Counted from the stretch's first letter, positions 15,697-23,946 are shown. The stretch: 64,000 nucleotides of DNA from Streptomyces flavofungini (GCF_014650815.1 NZ_BMVR01000008.1:248001-312000); one strand, 5' to 3'. The notes: generated by a model not told the origin, from the letters alone. A program made the numbers and translations.

Positions 15697-16771
15697 CACC
15701 ACGCTCGCGGGGCCCACAGGTTCCGAGACGCTTCTGAAGCTCGTGCCCAAGGCCGAGGGCAAGCAGTCCATGAAGGACTTCAAGTCCGACCAGGAAGTGC
15801 GCTGGTGCCCCGGCTGCGGCGACTACGCGGTGCTGGCCGCCGTGCAGGGCTTCATGCCCGAGCTCGGCCTGGCCAAGGAGAACATCGTCTTCGTCTCCGG
15901 CATCGGCTGCTCGTCCCGCTTCCCGTACTACATGAACACGTACGGGATGCACTCCATCCACGGCCGCGCCCCGGCCATCGCGACGGGCCTCGCCTCCAGC
16001 AGGCGCGACCTGTCCGTCTGGGTCGTCACCGGTGACGGCGACGCGCTGTCCATCGGCGGCAACCACCTCATCCACGCGCTGCGCCGCAATGTGAACCTGA
16101 AGATCCTGCTGTTCAACAACCGGATCTACGGCCTCACCAAGGGGCAGTACTCCCCGACCTCCGAGGTCGGCAAGATCACCAAGTCGACACCGATGGGCTC
16201 GCTCGACGCACCCTTCAACCCGGTGTCGCTCGCGATCGGCGCGGAGGCGTCCTTCGTGGCGCGGACGGTGGACTCCGACCGCAAGCACCTCACCGAGGTG
16301 CTCCGCCAGGCCGCCGACCACCCGGGCACGGCGCTCGTGGAGATCTACCAGAACTGCAACATCTTCAACGACGGCGCCTTCGAGGTCCTGAAGGACAAGC
16401 AGCAGGCCGAGGAGGCCGTGATCCGCCTGGAGCACGGCGCGCCGATCCGCTTCGGCACGGACAGCTCCAAGGGCGTCGTCCGCGACCCGGCCACCGGCGA
16501 TCTGAAGGTCGTCGCGGTCACGCCGGAGAACGAGCGCGACATCCTGGTCCACGACGCCCACTCCGCGTCCCCGACCACGGCCTTCGCCCTGTCCCGCCTC
16601 GCCGACCCCGACACCCTGCACCACACGCCGATCGGCGTCTTCCGCAGCGTGGACCGGCCGGTGTACGACACGCTGATGGCCGACCAGCTCGACGCGGCCA
16701 TCGAGCAGCGCGGCAAGGGCGACCTCGCGGCGCTGCTCGCCGGTGGCGACACCTGGACGGTCGTCGGCTAG
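15689..16771 (+). CDS. korB: 2-oxoglutarate:ferredoxin oxidoreductase, beta subunit (KorB)
   Basis: The TPP-binding beta subunit, 360 residues. The diphosphate/Mg site GDGDALSIGGNHLIHAL...NN is present. Cysteines in WCPGCGDY, GIGCSSRF and YQNCNIFNDG are placed as the four ligands of the single [4Fe-4S] cluster of this family. AAGGAGG precedes the ATG, inside the end of korA. There is no extra ferredoxin domain, so an external ferredoxin must take the electrons. That product fits an NADH-independent complex I such as the one encoded nearby. Confidence 0.94.
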   Translation: MADTTLAGPTGSETLLKLVPKAEGKQSMKDFKSDQEVRWCPGCGDYAVLAAVQGFMPELGLAKENIVFVSGIGCSSRFPYYMNTYGMHSIHGRAPAIATGLASSRRDLSVWVVTGDGDALSIGGNHLIHALRRNVNLKILLFNNRIYGLTKGQYSPTSEVGKITKSTPMGSLDAPFNPVSLAIGAEASFVARTVDSDRKHLTEVLRQAADHPGTALVEIYQNCNIFNDGAFEVLKDKQQAEEAVIRLEHGAPIRFGTDSSKGVVRDPATGDLKVVAVTPENERDILVHDAHSASPTTAFALSRLADPDTLHHTPIGVFRSVDRPVYDTLMADQLDAAIEQRGKGDLAALLAGGDTWTVVG

Positions 16772-16800
16772 CCCGCCCGTTCGGCGCGCGGAGCGCCCGG

Positions 16801-16858
16801 TTCTGAACGTGAGGCGGCCCGGTCCTGATCCCAGGACCGGGCCGCCTCACGTTCAGAA
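16801..16858. terminator. Bidirectional terminator between korB and an HxlR-type gene
   Basis: A perfect 27-bp inverted repeat with a 4-base loop (ATCC); arms 16801-16827 and 16832-16858, outer sequence TTCTGAACGTGAGGCGGCCC. It lies between convergent genes, 29 bases after korB and 17 bases after the minus-strand regulator gene, so it serves both. Confidence 0.93.
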
Positions 16859-16875
16859 TGGGGCCGCTTCGGCGT

Positions 16876-17253
16876 TCAGGACCGCGCCGCGTCGTACTTC
16901 TCGCGCGCCACGAGCACGTCGTCCATGCGCCGGTCCGCCCACCCGCCGAGCGCGCGCACCAGCGCGGCCGCCTCGTGCCCCATCTCGGTGAGGGAGTAGT
17001 CGACGCGGGGCGGGATGACCGGCTTGGCGTCGCGGTGCACCATGCCGTCGCGCTCCAGCGTCTGCAGGGTCTGGGTCAGCATCTTCTCGCTGACGCGGCC
17101 GATCTCTCGGCGCAGCTCACTGAAGCGGTACGACCGCTCCGCGAGGGCGATCAGGACGAGGACGCCCCAACGGCTGGTGACGTGCTCCAGGACGAGGCGG
17201 TGCGGGCACATCTGCTCGCCCTGGGCGTTCCGGATGCTGCTGCTTACGGCCAT
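16876..17253 (-). CDS. HxlR-family transcriptional regulator
   Basis: Small winged-helix regulator of 125 residues in the HxlR (DUF24) family. The early cysteine in EQMCPHRLVLEHVTSRWG is the residue that some family members use for redox or electrophile sensing. The wHTH follows (FSELRREIGRVSEKMLTQTL, then PPRVDYSLTEMG). It is divergent from an NmrA-type quinone oxidoreductase gene, the same arrangement as YtfH/QorR with YtfG/QorB, so it likely represses that gene and itself through the dyad at 17257-17281. Confidence 0.93.
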   Translation of the reverse strand: MAVSSSIRNAQGEQMCPHRLVLEHVTSRWGVLVLIALAERSYRFSELRREIGRVSEKMLTQTLQTLERDGMVHRDAKPVIPPRVDYSLTEMGHEAAALVRALGGWADRRMDDVLVAREKYDAARS

Positions 17254-17256
17254 GCC

Positions 17257-17281
17257 AGTACCTTACTTCAAAGTGGGTACT
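17257..17281. promoter_or_regulatory. Putative HxlR operator
   Basis: Imperfect dyad of the form AGTAC-C-TTACTT-CA-AAGT-GG-GTACT starting 4 bases upstream of the regulator ATG. GTAC-flanked dyads are usual for HxlR/YtfH-type regulators. It is placed to control both divergent genes; an AT-rich stretch suitable for a promoter follows. Confidence 0.7.
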
Positions 17282-17363
17282 TACGGATAGTTAGTGCCGG
17301 AGCTAAGGTGAGTGGCATACCGAATCGCAACGGCCCTGAACAGGGTAAATAGGAGATTTCGAG

Positions 17364-18224
17364 ATGAGCATCGTCGTCACCGGAGCCACCGGACACCTCG
17401 GCCGCCTCGTCGTCGAGGGCCTGCTGGACGCGGGCGTGCCCGCCGGGCAGATCGCCGCCGTCGTACGGAACAAGGAGAAGGCCGCCGACCTCGCCGCGCG
17501 CGGCGTGGAACTGCGCGTCGCCGACTACAACGCGCCCGAGACGCTCGCCGGGGCCTTCGGCGCGGGCGACAAGGTGCTGCTGATCTCCGGCAGCGAGGTC
17601 GGCCAGCGGGTGCCGCAGCACCGGGCCGTGATCGACGCGGCGCGGGCCGCGGGCGTCGCGCACCTGGTGTACACGGGCGTACTCGGCGGGCCCGCCGCCG
17701 ACTTCGACCTGGCCGCCGAGCACAAGGTCACCGAGCAGGCGGTGCTCGCCTCCGGCCTGCCGTACACCTTCCTGCGCAACGGCTGGTACCACGAGAACTA
17801 CACGGAGCACCTGGCTCCGGTGCTGGCCCACGACGCCGTCGTCGGCAGCGCGGGCGCGGGCCGGGTGGCCTCGGCAGCCCGTGCCGACTATGCCGCGGCG
17901 GCCGTCGCGGTGCTGACCGGAACCGGGCACGAGGGCGCCGCGTACGAGCTGAGCGGGGACGTGGCGTGGAGCTTCCCGGAGTACGCCGCCGAGGTCGCCG
18001 CGCAGTCCGGCAAGCCCGTCACGTACCAGGAGGTCTCCCCCGCCGAGCACCTCGCCGTGCTGACCGGCGCCGGGATGCCGGAGCCGATCGCCGCGCTCCT
18101 CGTGGGCGTGGACGCGGCGATAGCGCGCGGCCTGCTCGTCGGGGGCAGCGGCGATCTGGCCCGCCTGATCGGACGCCCGACGGCACCGATGAGCGAGGCC
18201 GTGGCGGCGGCGCTCAAGGGCTGA
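17364..18224 (+). CDS. NmrA/SDR-type NAD(P)H:quinone oxidoreductase (QorB-like)
   Basis: Atypical short-chain dehydrogenase, 286 residues. It starts with the nucleotide-binding motif VTGATGHLGRLVVEGL and has HLVYTGVLGGPAADFDLAAE and LPYTFLRNGWYHENYTEHL, the pattern of the QorB/YtfG quinone oxidoreductases, which lack the classical catalytic YxxxK. It probably reduces quinones or other electrophiles with NADPH. It is divergent from the HxlR regulator, which supports induction by such compounds. A hairpin follows the stop. Confidence 0.88.
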   Translation: MSIVVTGATGHLGRLVVEGLLDAGVPAGQIAAVVRNKEKAADLAARGVELRVADYNAPETLAGAFGAGDKVLLISGSEVGQRVPQHRAVIDAARAAGVAHLVYTGVLGGPAADFDLAAEHKVTEQAVLASGLPYTFLRNGWYHENYTEHLAPVLAHDAVVGSAGAGRVASAARADYAAAAVAVLTGTGHEGAAYELSGDVAWSFPEYAAEVAAQSGKPVTYQEVSPAEHLAVLTGAGMPEPIAALLVGVDAAIARGLLVGGSGDLARLIGRPTAPMSEAVAAALKG

Positions 18225-18238
18225 AGCACGCCGGAGAC

Positions 18239-18276
18239 GGCTGTCACGACCGTATTGCGATACGGACATGACAGCC
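18239..18276. terminator. Interrupted hairpin after the QorB-like gene
   Basis: Two nested inverted repeats: outer GGCTGTC/GACAGCC and inner CCGTAT-TGCG-ATACGG, separated by 4 unpaired bases on each side. It begins 15 bases after the stop and ends 65 bases before the rarD start. It is probably a terminator; the CCGTAT/ATACGG core could instead be an operator for the next gene. Confidence 0.6.
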
Positions 18277-18340
18277 GCCCCCCGGGAGCGCTACCTTCGT
18301 GCTCGGCAGCGAGCGGCTGTCCGCGCACGAAGGAGGAGCC

Positions 18341-19360
18341 GTGACCCCAGCGCAGGCGAAAGCCGAGGCACGCATAGGCCTGCTGAACGGCTTCGCCGCG
18401 TACGGCATGTGGGGCCTCGTACCGCTGTTCTGGCCGCTGCTCAAGCCCGCGGGCGCGGGCGAGATCCTGGCCCACCGGATGGCATGGTCGCTGATCGTGG
18501 TCGGCGTCGCCCTGCTCGTCGTACGCCGCTGGGCCTGGGCCGGTGAACTGCTGCGCCAGCCGCGCAGGCTGGGCCTGGTGACGGTGGCCGCCGCCGTGAT
18601 CACCCTCAACTGGGGCGTCTACATCTGGGCCGTGAACTCCGGCCACGTCGTCGAGGCCTCCCTCGGCTACTTCATCAACCCCCTGGTCACCATCGCGATC
18701 GGCGTCCTGCTGCTCGGCGAACGGCTGCGCCCGGTGCAGTGGACGGCCGTCGGCGTCGGCCTCGCCGCCGTCCTGGTCCTCGCCTTCGGCTACGGCCGCC
18801 CGCCGTGGATCTCCCTCTGCCTCGCCTTCTCCTTCGCCACCTACGGCCTGGTCAAGAAGAAGGTGAACCTCGGCGGCCTGGAGTCGCTCGCCGCCGAGAC
18901 CGCCGTGCAGTTCCTGCCCGCGATCGCCTTCGTGGCGTGGCTCGGCTGGCAGGGCGACGCCACGTTCGCCTCCGAAGGGTTCGGGCACGCCGCGCTGCTC
19001 GCCGCCACCGGCGTGGTGACGGCAGCGCCGCTGGTCTGCTTCGGTGCCGCCGCGATCCGGGTGCCGCTGTCCACGCTCGGGCTGCTCCAGTACCTGGCGC
19101 CCGTCTTCCAGTTCCTGCTCGGCATCCTCTACTTCCACGAGGCGATGCCGCCCGAGCGGTGGGCCGGGTTCGCGCTGGTGTGGCTGGCGTTGGTGCTGCT
19201 GACCTTCGACGGGCTGCGCAACGCGCGGCGCAACGCGGTGCGGGCGGCAGCCTTGGCAGCCGCCGCCCCGGACACCGCCGCCCCGGACACCGCAGCCGCC
19301 CCGGATGCCTCCGCTAGCGCCAAGCTCCCGCTGCGGCCGCCTCCTTCACGTACTCGGTGA
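18341..19360 (+). CDS. rarD: RarD-like EamA-family permease
   Basis: Membrane transporter of the drug/metabolite superfamily, 339 residues with about ten hydrophobic helices in two EamA halves (NGFAAYGMWGLVPLFWPLL near the start; LSTLGLLQYLAPVFQFLLG late). The combination of LNWGVYIWAVNSGHVVEASL and GYFINPLV is characteristic of RarD (chloramphenicol-sensitive protein); the substrate is unknown. GTG 18341 follows AAGGAGGAG. An Ala/Pro-rich tail runs 47 bases into the convergent gene, so the two 3' ends are antisense to each other. Confidence 0.9.
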   Translation: MTPAQAKAEARIGLLNGFAAYGMWGLVPLFWPLLKPAGAGEILAHRMAWSLIVVGVALLVVRRWAWAGELLRQPRRLGLVTVAAAVITLNWGVYIWAVNSGHVVEASLGYFINPLVTIAIGVLLLGERLRPVQWTAVGVGLAAVLVLAFGYGRPPWISLCLAFSFATYGLVKKKVNLGGLESLAAETAVQFLPAIAFVAWLGWQGDATFASEGFGHAALLAATGVVTAAPLVCFGAAAIRVPLSTLGLLQYLAPVFQFLLGILYFHEAMPPERWAGFALVWLALVLLTFDGLRNARRNAVRAAALAAAAPDTAAPDTAAAPDASASAKLPLRPPPSRTR

Positions 19361-20180
19361 AGTCCCGCGGCTCGCGGCCCAGCACGTCGCGTACGCCGGT
19401 CGCCAGCGGTGAGAGGTGGCCCTCGGCGACGAACGTGAACAGGTCGGTGAGCTCCTGGGCGGCGGCCTCGGGCACGCCTTCGGCGGTCAGCCCGGCCCGG
19501 AACTGCTCCGGCGTGACCGGCTCGTAGCGCATCGGGCGGCCCGACGCCGCCGCGACCTCCGCGACCGCCTCGGCGTAGGTGAGGGCGCGCGGGCCCGAGA
19601 GTTCGTACACGCGGTGCGTGTGGCCGTCCTCGGTGAGCAGCGCGACCACGACGTCCGCGATGTCCGCCACGTCGACGAACGGCTCCGCCGTGGCGCCGAC
19701 CGGCAGGGCGAGGCGGCCCGCGAGGAGCGGCGCGTGGAAGTAGTCCTCGGAGAAGTTCTGCGCGAAGTTGTTGGCCCGGACCACCGTCCAGTCGACGCCC
19801 GCCTCCGCGACGGCCCGCTCGGCCCGCCACATGCCCGGCAGGAAGGCCTCGCCGGACACGTCGACACCGCGCCCGGACAGGACCACGAAGCGGCGTACGC
19901 CCGCCGCCGCGGCCTGCGCCACGAAATCGACGACAGGCTCCGGGTCCTCCGGCGCGACGAGGTAGAGGGCGCGCACTCCGGACAGGACCGGCGACCAAGT
20001 AGAGCGTTCGTTCCAGTCGAAACGGGTCTCGCCGGAGCGGGACGCGGCCCGCACGCTGTGGCCCGCCGCGCGCAGCCGGGGCACGATGCGGCGCCCGGTC
20101 TTGCCGGTGGCGCCGAGGACGAGGATGGGGGCGTTCGCGTCAGATGCCGAGTCAGGTGTCGTGTCAGGTGTCGTCGTCAT
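19314..20180 (-). CDS. NmrA-family NAD(P)-binding protein
   Basis: Rossmann-fold protein of 288 residues. PILVLGATGKTGRRIVPRL is the nucleotide-binding loop, GVRRFVVLSGRGVDVSGE the fourth strand region, and DWTVVRANNFAQNFSEDYF the NmrA-like substrate side. There is no SDR catalytic Tyr/Lys pair that I can place. It may be a reductase or a redox sensor; substrate unknown. It is related in fold, but not closely in sequence, to the protein at 17364. ATG 20180 begins a short Thr/Asp-rich leader. It is divergent from an AraC regulator gene. Confidence 0.85.
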   Translation of the reverse strand: MTTTPDTTPDSASDANAPILVLGATGKTGRRIVPRLRAAGHSVRAASRSGETRFDWNERSTWSPVLSGVRALYLVAPEDPEPVVDFVAQAAAAGVRRFVVLSGRGVDVSGEAFLPGMWRAERAVAEAGVDWTVVRANNFAQNFSEDYFHAPLLAGRLALPVGATAEPFVDVADIADVVVALLTEDGHTHRVYELSGPRALTYAEAVAEVAAASGRPMRYEPVTPEQFRAGLTAEGVPEAAAQELTDLFTFVAEGHLSPLATGVRDVLGREPRDFTEYVKEAAAAGAWR

Positions 20181-20346
20181 GCGACCAGCCAACCCCCGCG
20201 CCGGACCTGGGGACATGGGCGACCGTCTCGGCCGCATGCGTGTCCGTCTCACGGTCCCCGCCGGTGTCCGTCTCGCGCCCCATGGGCGACCGTCCCGCCG
20301 GGCCGGGCGCCCGATTCCGGGCCGGGCGGCCGTTTACGGTAGGGGC

Positions 20347-21201
20347 ATGGACGCTCTGGGGGACCTGTTGCGCGGTGTCCGCGCGGACGGCGCGCGATTC
20401 GACCGTACGGTGCTGAGCGGGGCCTGGGAGCCGAAGCCGCTGCCCGCCGCGCTGACGCTGGTCATGGTGTTGCGTGGGGAGGCCCGCGTCACGGTGGCGG
20501 GGGAGGCACGGATCCTGGGAGTCGGCGACGCGGCCATCTGCACGGCCGGCCCCTTCGGCCTCGCCGTGGGCGGCACCGACGAGACGGAAGTGGTCACCGG
20601 TGCCTACCAGTGGGACGGGTGGGGCGGACGGCGGCTGATCAACGCGCTGCCGCCGCTGCTCGCCGTGCCGGGCGAGGAGGAGTGCCTGGCGATCGTCGAG
20701 CTGATCGCCCAGGAGGTGGCCGCCGACCTGCCCGGCCGCCAGTACGTGATGGACCGGATGCTGGACTGGCTGCTCGCCTGCACCCTGCGGGAGTGGTTCG
20801 ACCTGCCCGAGGCCCGCCCGCCCGCCTGGTACCGGGCGCTCGGCGACGACGTGGTGGGCCCGGCCCTGCGCGCCATGCACGACGAGCCGGGCCGGGCCTG
20901 GACGGTGGCGTCGCTCGCCGCGCACGCCCAGGTGTCCCGCGCGGCCTTCGCCCGGAACTTCGCCGACCTGGTGGGGCGGCCCCCGATGGCGTACCTCACC
21001 GAGTGGCGCATGGCGCTCGCGGCCGACCTGCTCCGGGAGCCGGGCGCGACGGTCGCGGCGGTGGCCGCGCGGGTGGGGTACGCCGACGGGTTCGGCTTCA
21101 GCGACGCGTTCAAGCGGATCCGGGGCATCGCGCCCAGCGGTTATCGGGCCTCGCTGACGGCGGGGCGGGGGGAGGCCGGGGCGCTGCGGGAGGCGGGCTG
21201 A
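20347..21201 (+). CDS. AraC-family regulator with cupin sensor domain
   Basis: Transcriptional regulator, 284 residues. The N-terminal half is a cupin-like ligand domain (LVMVLRGEARVTVAGEAR; GDAAICTAGPFGLAVGG). The C-terminal 100 residues hold two AraC helix-turn-helices: WTVASLAAHAQVSRAAFARN and VAAVAARVGYADGFGFSDAF, ending GIAPSGYR. It most plausibly controls the divergent NmrA-family gene; proteins of this class often regulate an adjacent oxidoreductase. Its 3' end overlaps the convergent MFS gene by 61 bases. Confidence 0.92.
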   Translation: MDALGDLLRGVRADGARFDRTVLSGAWEPKPLPAALTLVMVLRGEARVTVAGEARILGVGDAAICTAGPFGLAVGGTDETEVVTGAYQWDGWGGRRLINALPPLLAVPGEEECLAIVELIAQEVAADLPGRQYVMDRMLDWLLACTLREWFDLPEARPPAWYRALGDDVVGPALRAMHDEPGRAWTVASLAAHAQVSRAAFARNFADLVGRPPMAYLTEWRMALAADLLREPGATVAAVAARVGYADGFGFSDAFKRIRGIAPSGYRASLTAGRGEAGALREAG

Positions 21202-22619
21202 GGGGTGCCCGCGACGGTCCGGGCACCGCCGCTGCTGTCGCCCCGGCTCCTGCGCACCCCGACCAGCGCGACAACCGCGCCAAGGACCACCATGACCACC
21301 GGCACGACCAACGCCCAGCGGAACGCCGACAGATCCGCACCCGACCCCTCATGCGCCCCCGCCGACACCAGCCCGTACACAGCCGTCACCGCCGAGATCC
21401 CGATCGCCGCGCCGAACTGCGTGGCCGTCTGCAACAGCCCGCTCGCGAGGCCCTGTTCCCGCATCGCGACGCCGTCCGTCGCCGCGATCATCTGCGGGCC
21501 GAGCGTGAGGGCGAAGCCGGTGCCCGCGAGCAGCAGGGTCGGGAACATCGCGGCGTACGGCCAGTCCGCGCCGACCGGCAGGAAGAGGCCGTAGCCGACG
21601 GCGGCCATGAGGAAGCCGCCGAGGATCACGCGCGCGTTGCCGAACCGCCGGACCAGGCGCGGGGTGAGCGTCGGCGAGAGGATCACGTCGCAGCCGAGGA
21701 CGATCATCGCGACGGCGGTCTGCCAGGACGACCAGCCACGCAGGTCCTGGAGGTAGAGCGTCAGGACGAACTGGAAGCCCATGAAGGCCCCGAGGTAGAG
21801 CAGCGCCCCGAGCCCGGCCCGCACCACGGACCCGGTGCGGAAGATCCCGAGCCGCACCAGCGGATCCGCCGTGCGCCGCTCGATCCCCACGAAGGCCCCG
21901 ACGAGCAGCAGCCCCGCGAGAGCCGCTGCGACCGTCAACGGCCAGTCCGCGAAGCCGTGTTCGAGCCGCACGACGCCGAAGGCGAGCAGCAGCATGGCCC
22001 CGGCCGCCGCCGCGGCCCCCGGCAGATCGAACCGCCGCGAGGGCCCGGTGGCCGGGCGGGGCGGCTCCGCCGGGATGAGCCGGAGCGCCGCCGCGAGGAT
22101 GGCGCCCGCGAAGAGCACCGGCGTGAAGAACACCCACTGCCAGCCGAGTTCGGTGAGCAGCCCGCCGACGACCAGACCGAGCGAGAAGCCACCCGCCGAG
22201 GTCCCGGCGAAGACCAGCAGCGCCTTGTTCCGCTCGGGGCCCTCCGCGTACGAGGTGGTGATGATCGACATCGCGGCGGGCGTCATGAACGCCGCCGCCA
22301 CGCCCGTCACGAACCGCGCGACGACCAGCATCCACCCCTCGGTCGCGAAGCCGCCGAGCCCCGAGAAGACCATGAAGACGCCGAGCCAGGTGAGGAACAT
22401 CCGCCGCCTGCCGAGCAGATCGGCCGCCCTGCCGCCGAGCAGGGTGAAGCCCGCGTACCCGAGGACGTAACCGCTGACGACCCACGCCGCCGTGCCGGTC
22501 GAAAGGCCCAGGTCGGACCGGATCGAGGGGATCGCGATGGCGACCATGGCGATGTCAATGCCCTCCAGGAAGATCGTTCCGCAGAGTACGAGCAGCAGTG
22601 CCCAGGCGCGGGCGCCCAT
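21141..22619 (-). CDS. MFS exporter, DHA2 (14-helix) type
   Basis: Drug:H+ antiporter-type permease, 492 residues with about 14 hydrophobic segments. Family motifs are GGRAADLLGRRRMFLTWLG (motif A between helices 2 and 3), the motif C-like GTSAGGFSLGLVVGGLLTE, and FLEGIDIAMVAIAIPSI in helix 1. A hydrophilic tail follows the last helix. It is divergent from an HxlR regulator with a dyad between them, so it is probably induced by a compound that the regulator senses. Substrate unknown. Confidence 0.92.
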   Translation of the reverse strand: MGARAWALLLVLCGTIFLEGIDIAMVAIAIPSIRSDLGLSTGTAAWVVSGYVLGYAGFTLLGGRAADLLGRRRMFLTWLGVFMVFSGLGGFATEGWMLVVARFVTGVAAAFMTPAAMSIITTSYAEGPERNKALLVFAGTSAGGFSLGLVVGGLLTELGWQWVFFTPVLFAGAILAAALRLIPAEPPRPATGPSRRFDLPGAAAAAGAMLLLAFGVVRLEHGFADWPLTVAAALAGLLLVGAFVGIERRTADPLVRLGIFRTGSVVRAGLGALLYLGAFMGFQFVLTLYLQDLRGWSSWQTAVAMIVLGCDVILSPTLTPRLVRRFGNARVILGGFLMAAVGYGLFLPVGADWPYAAMFPTLLLAGTGFALTLGPQMIAATDGVAMREQGLASGLLQTATQFGAAIGISAVTAVYGLVSAGAHEGSGADLSAFRWALVVPVVMVVLGAVVALVGVRRSRGDSSGGARTVAGTPQPASRSAPASPRPAVSEAR

Positions 22620-22655
22620 GATGGCTCCTTGGTCTCGGGGTGTCGGTCCCCGACG

Positions 22656-22673
22656 GTCGGTTACTCAACCGAC
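22656..22673. promoter_or_regulatory. Dyad operator between MFS exporter and HxlR regulator
   Basis: Perfect inverted repeat GTCGGTT-ACTC-AACCGAC midway in the 104-bp divergent gap. Wider symmetry exists: GGTTAC/GTAACC and CCTTGGT/ACCAAGG pairs bracket the region 22627-22698. It is a likely binding site of the adjacent HxlR protein. Confidence 0.7.
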
Positions 22674-22723
22674 GGCCGGTTCCTTCTTGTAACCAAGGGA
22701 ATCGTGGGGCAGCATCGACAGGT

Positions 22724-23215
22724 ATGGAAGAAGGCACTTTGAAGTCACCGAGTAACTCCGGAGGCACCGTGGGCACCGTGCAGGGCGCGGCCGGGCCGAA
22801 CGGGGCGGCCGGGGCGGGCGGCGTCGACTACGGGGACGCCGACCCCTTCCAGTGGGACACCCGCGAGGACTGCCAGGTCCGGCAGATCCTGGACCGCGTC
22901 GCCGACAAGTGGTCGCTCCTGGTCATCGCGCTCCTGGACCGGCGCCGCCTGCGCTTCACGGAGCTGCGCCGCGAGATCGACGGCATCAGCCAGCGCATGC
23001 TGACGGTCACCCTGCGCCAACTGGAACGCGACGGGCTCGTGCTGCGCACGGTGCATCCGGTGGTACCGCCGCGCGTCGAGTACGAACTCACGCCCCTCGG
23101 CGGCACGTTGCACCACACGATCCAGTCCCTGGTGACGTGGACGGAGGAGCACCAGGGGGAGATCGCGGCGGCGCGGTCCGCGTACGACGCGCGCGAGGCG
23201 GACGCGGACCGCTAG
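22724..23215 (+). CDS. HxlR-family transcriptional regulator
   Basis: Regulator of 163 residues. After a Gly/Ala-rich N-terminal extension of about 40 residues comes the HxlR core: EDCQVRQILDRVADKWSLLV (conserved Cys), LRFTELRREIDGISQRMLTV (wHTH) and VVPPRVEYELTPLG. ATG 22724 gives the extension; no later ATG or GTG precedes the core. Divergence from the exporter gene implies local control of efflux. Confidence 0.92.
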   Translation: MEEGTLKSPSNSGGTVGTVQGAAGPNGAAGAGGVDYGDADPFQWDTREDCQVRQILDRVADKWSLLVIALLDRRRLRFTELRREIDGISQRMLTVTLRQLERDGLVLRTVHPVVPPRVEYELTPLGGTLHHTIQSLVTWTEEHQGEIAAARSAYDAREADADR

Positions 23216-23247
23216 GCCTGCGGGGCGATTGGGCCCTCCGGGGCCGC

Positions 23248-23925
23248 CTAGGACTTCGGGGCCGCCTGGCCCTTCGGGGCCGTCCGGGTCGCCCGGTGCG
23301 TGCGCGCCTTCGCGCGGTTGCCGCAGCGCTCCATCGCGCACCAGCGCCGCCGCCCCGGGCGTGAGGTGTCCACGAAGAGCAGGAAGCAGTTGAGGGAGGC
23401 GCATTCGCGTACGCGGGGGGCGTACGGGCCGGTGAAGAGGTCGACGGCGTCGCGGGCGACGGTCGACAGGAGGCCGGCGCCGGTGCCGCCGGGGGCCCAC
23501 GCGCGCGTGCCGTCCGGTGCGATGCGGGCGACGAGCGGGGGCTCGGCCGCGGCGGCGTTGATCGCGGCGAGGTGGCGGGGGTCCCGGGGGCGGCCGTGCG
23601 CCTGGTCGGCCGTGAACAGGAACAGCGCGTCGCGCAGGCGCCGGACCGACGCCAACTCCGCTTCCGTGACGGCTAGTTCGAGGCAGGGCCCGAGGCGGCT
23701 CCCGCCCGCCCACGCGACCAGGTCCGACGGCTCGTGCAGCGTCTCGAAGCGGGCGAAGTCGCCGGGGCCGCCCGTCGCGAGCAGCTCCAGGCAGAGCGCG
23801 CCCGGATCGAACCGGTAGACCTGCCCGTCCGGCGGACGCATGATCACGCCCGGCGCCCGCTCGCCCTTCCGCGCCACCGCACCCGCGTCCCCTGCTCCCG
23901 GCCCGTCCTGCCGCATGTCCGCCAC
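23248..23925 (-). CDS. CGNR zinc-finger (ABATE-type) protein
   Basis: Protein of 225 residues of the RNA-binding-like ABATE N-terminal / CGNR C-terminal class common in actinomycetes. The zinc motif is RECASLNCFLLFVDTS plus RRRWCAMERCGNRAKARTHR, giving C-x4-C and C-x4-C ligand pairs. These proteins are presumed transcriptional regulators; the stress-related role is family knowledge, not visible here. GTG 23925 (VADMRQDG) lies 9 bases past a perfect TATAAT on this strand, so the mRNA may be leaderless; ATG 23916 is the alternative. It is divergent from a VOC gene. Confidence 0.88.
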   Translation of the reverse strand: MADMRQDGPGAGDAGAVARKGERAPGVIMRPPDGQVYRFDPGALCLELLATGGPGDFARFETLHEPSDLVAWAGGSRLGPCLELAVTEAELASVRRLRDALFLFTADQAHGRPRDPRHLAAINAAAAEPPLVARIAPDGTRAWAPGGTGAGLLSTVARDAVDLFTGPYAPRVRECASLNCFLLFVDTSRPGRRRWCAMERCGNRAKARTHRATRTAPKGQAAPKS

Positions 23926-23946
23926 GTAACCATTATAAGTGGTTAC
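23926..23946. promoter_or_regulatory. Dyad operator overlapping divergent promoters of CGNR and VOC genes
   Basis: Perfect 7-bp arms GTAACCA / TGGTTAC around an AT-rich 7-bp centre (TTATAAG). Read on the minus strand the centre includes TATAAT, a consensus -10. A protein bound here would cover the promoter. It is the only AT-rich spot nearby. Confidence 0.75.
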
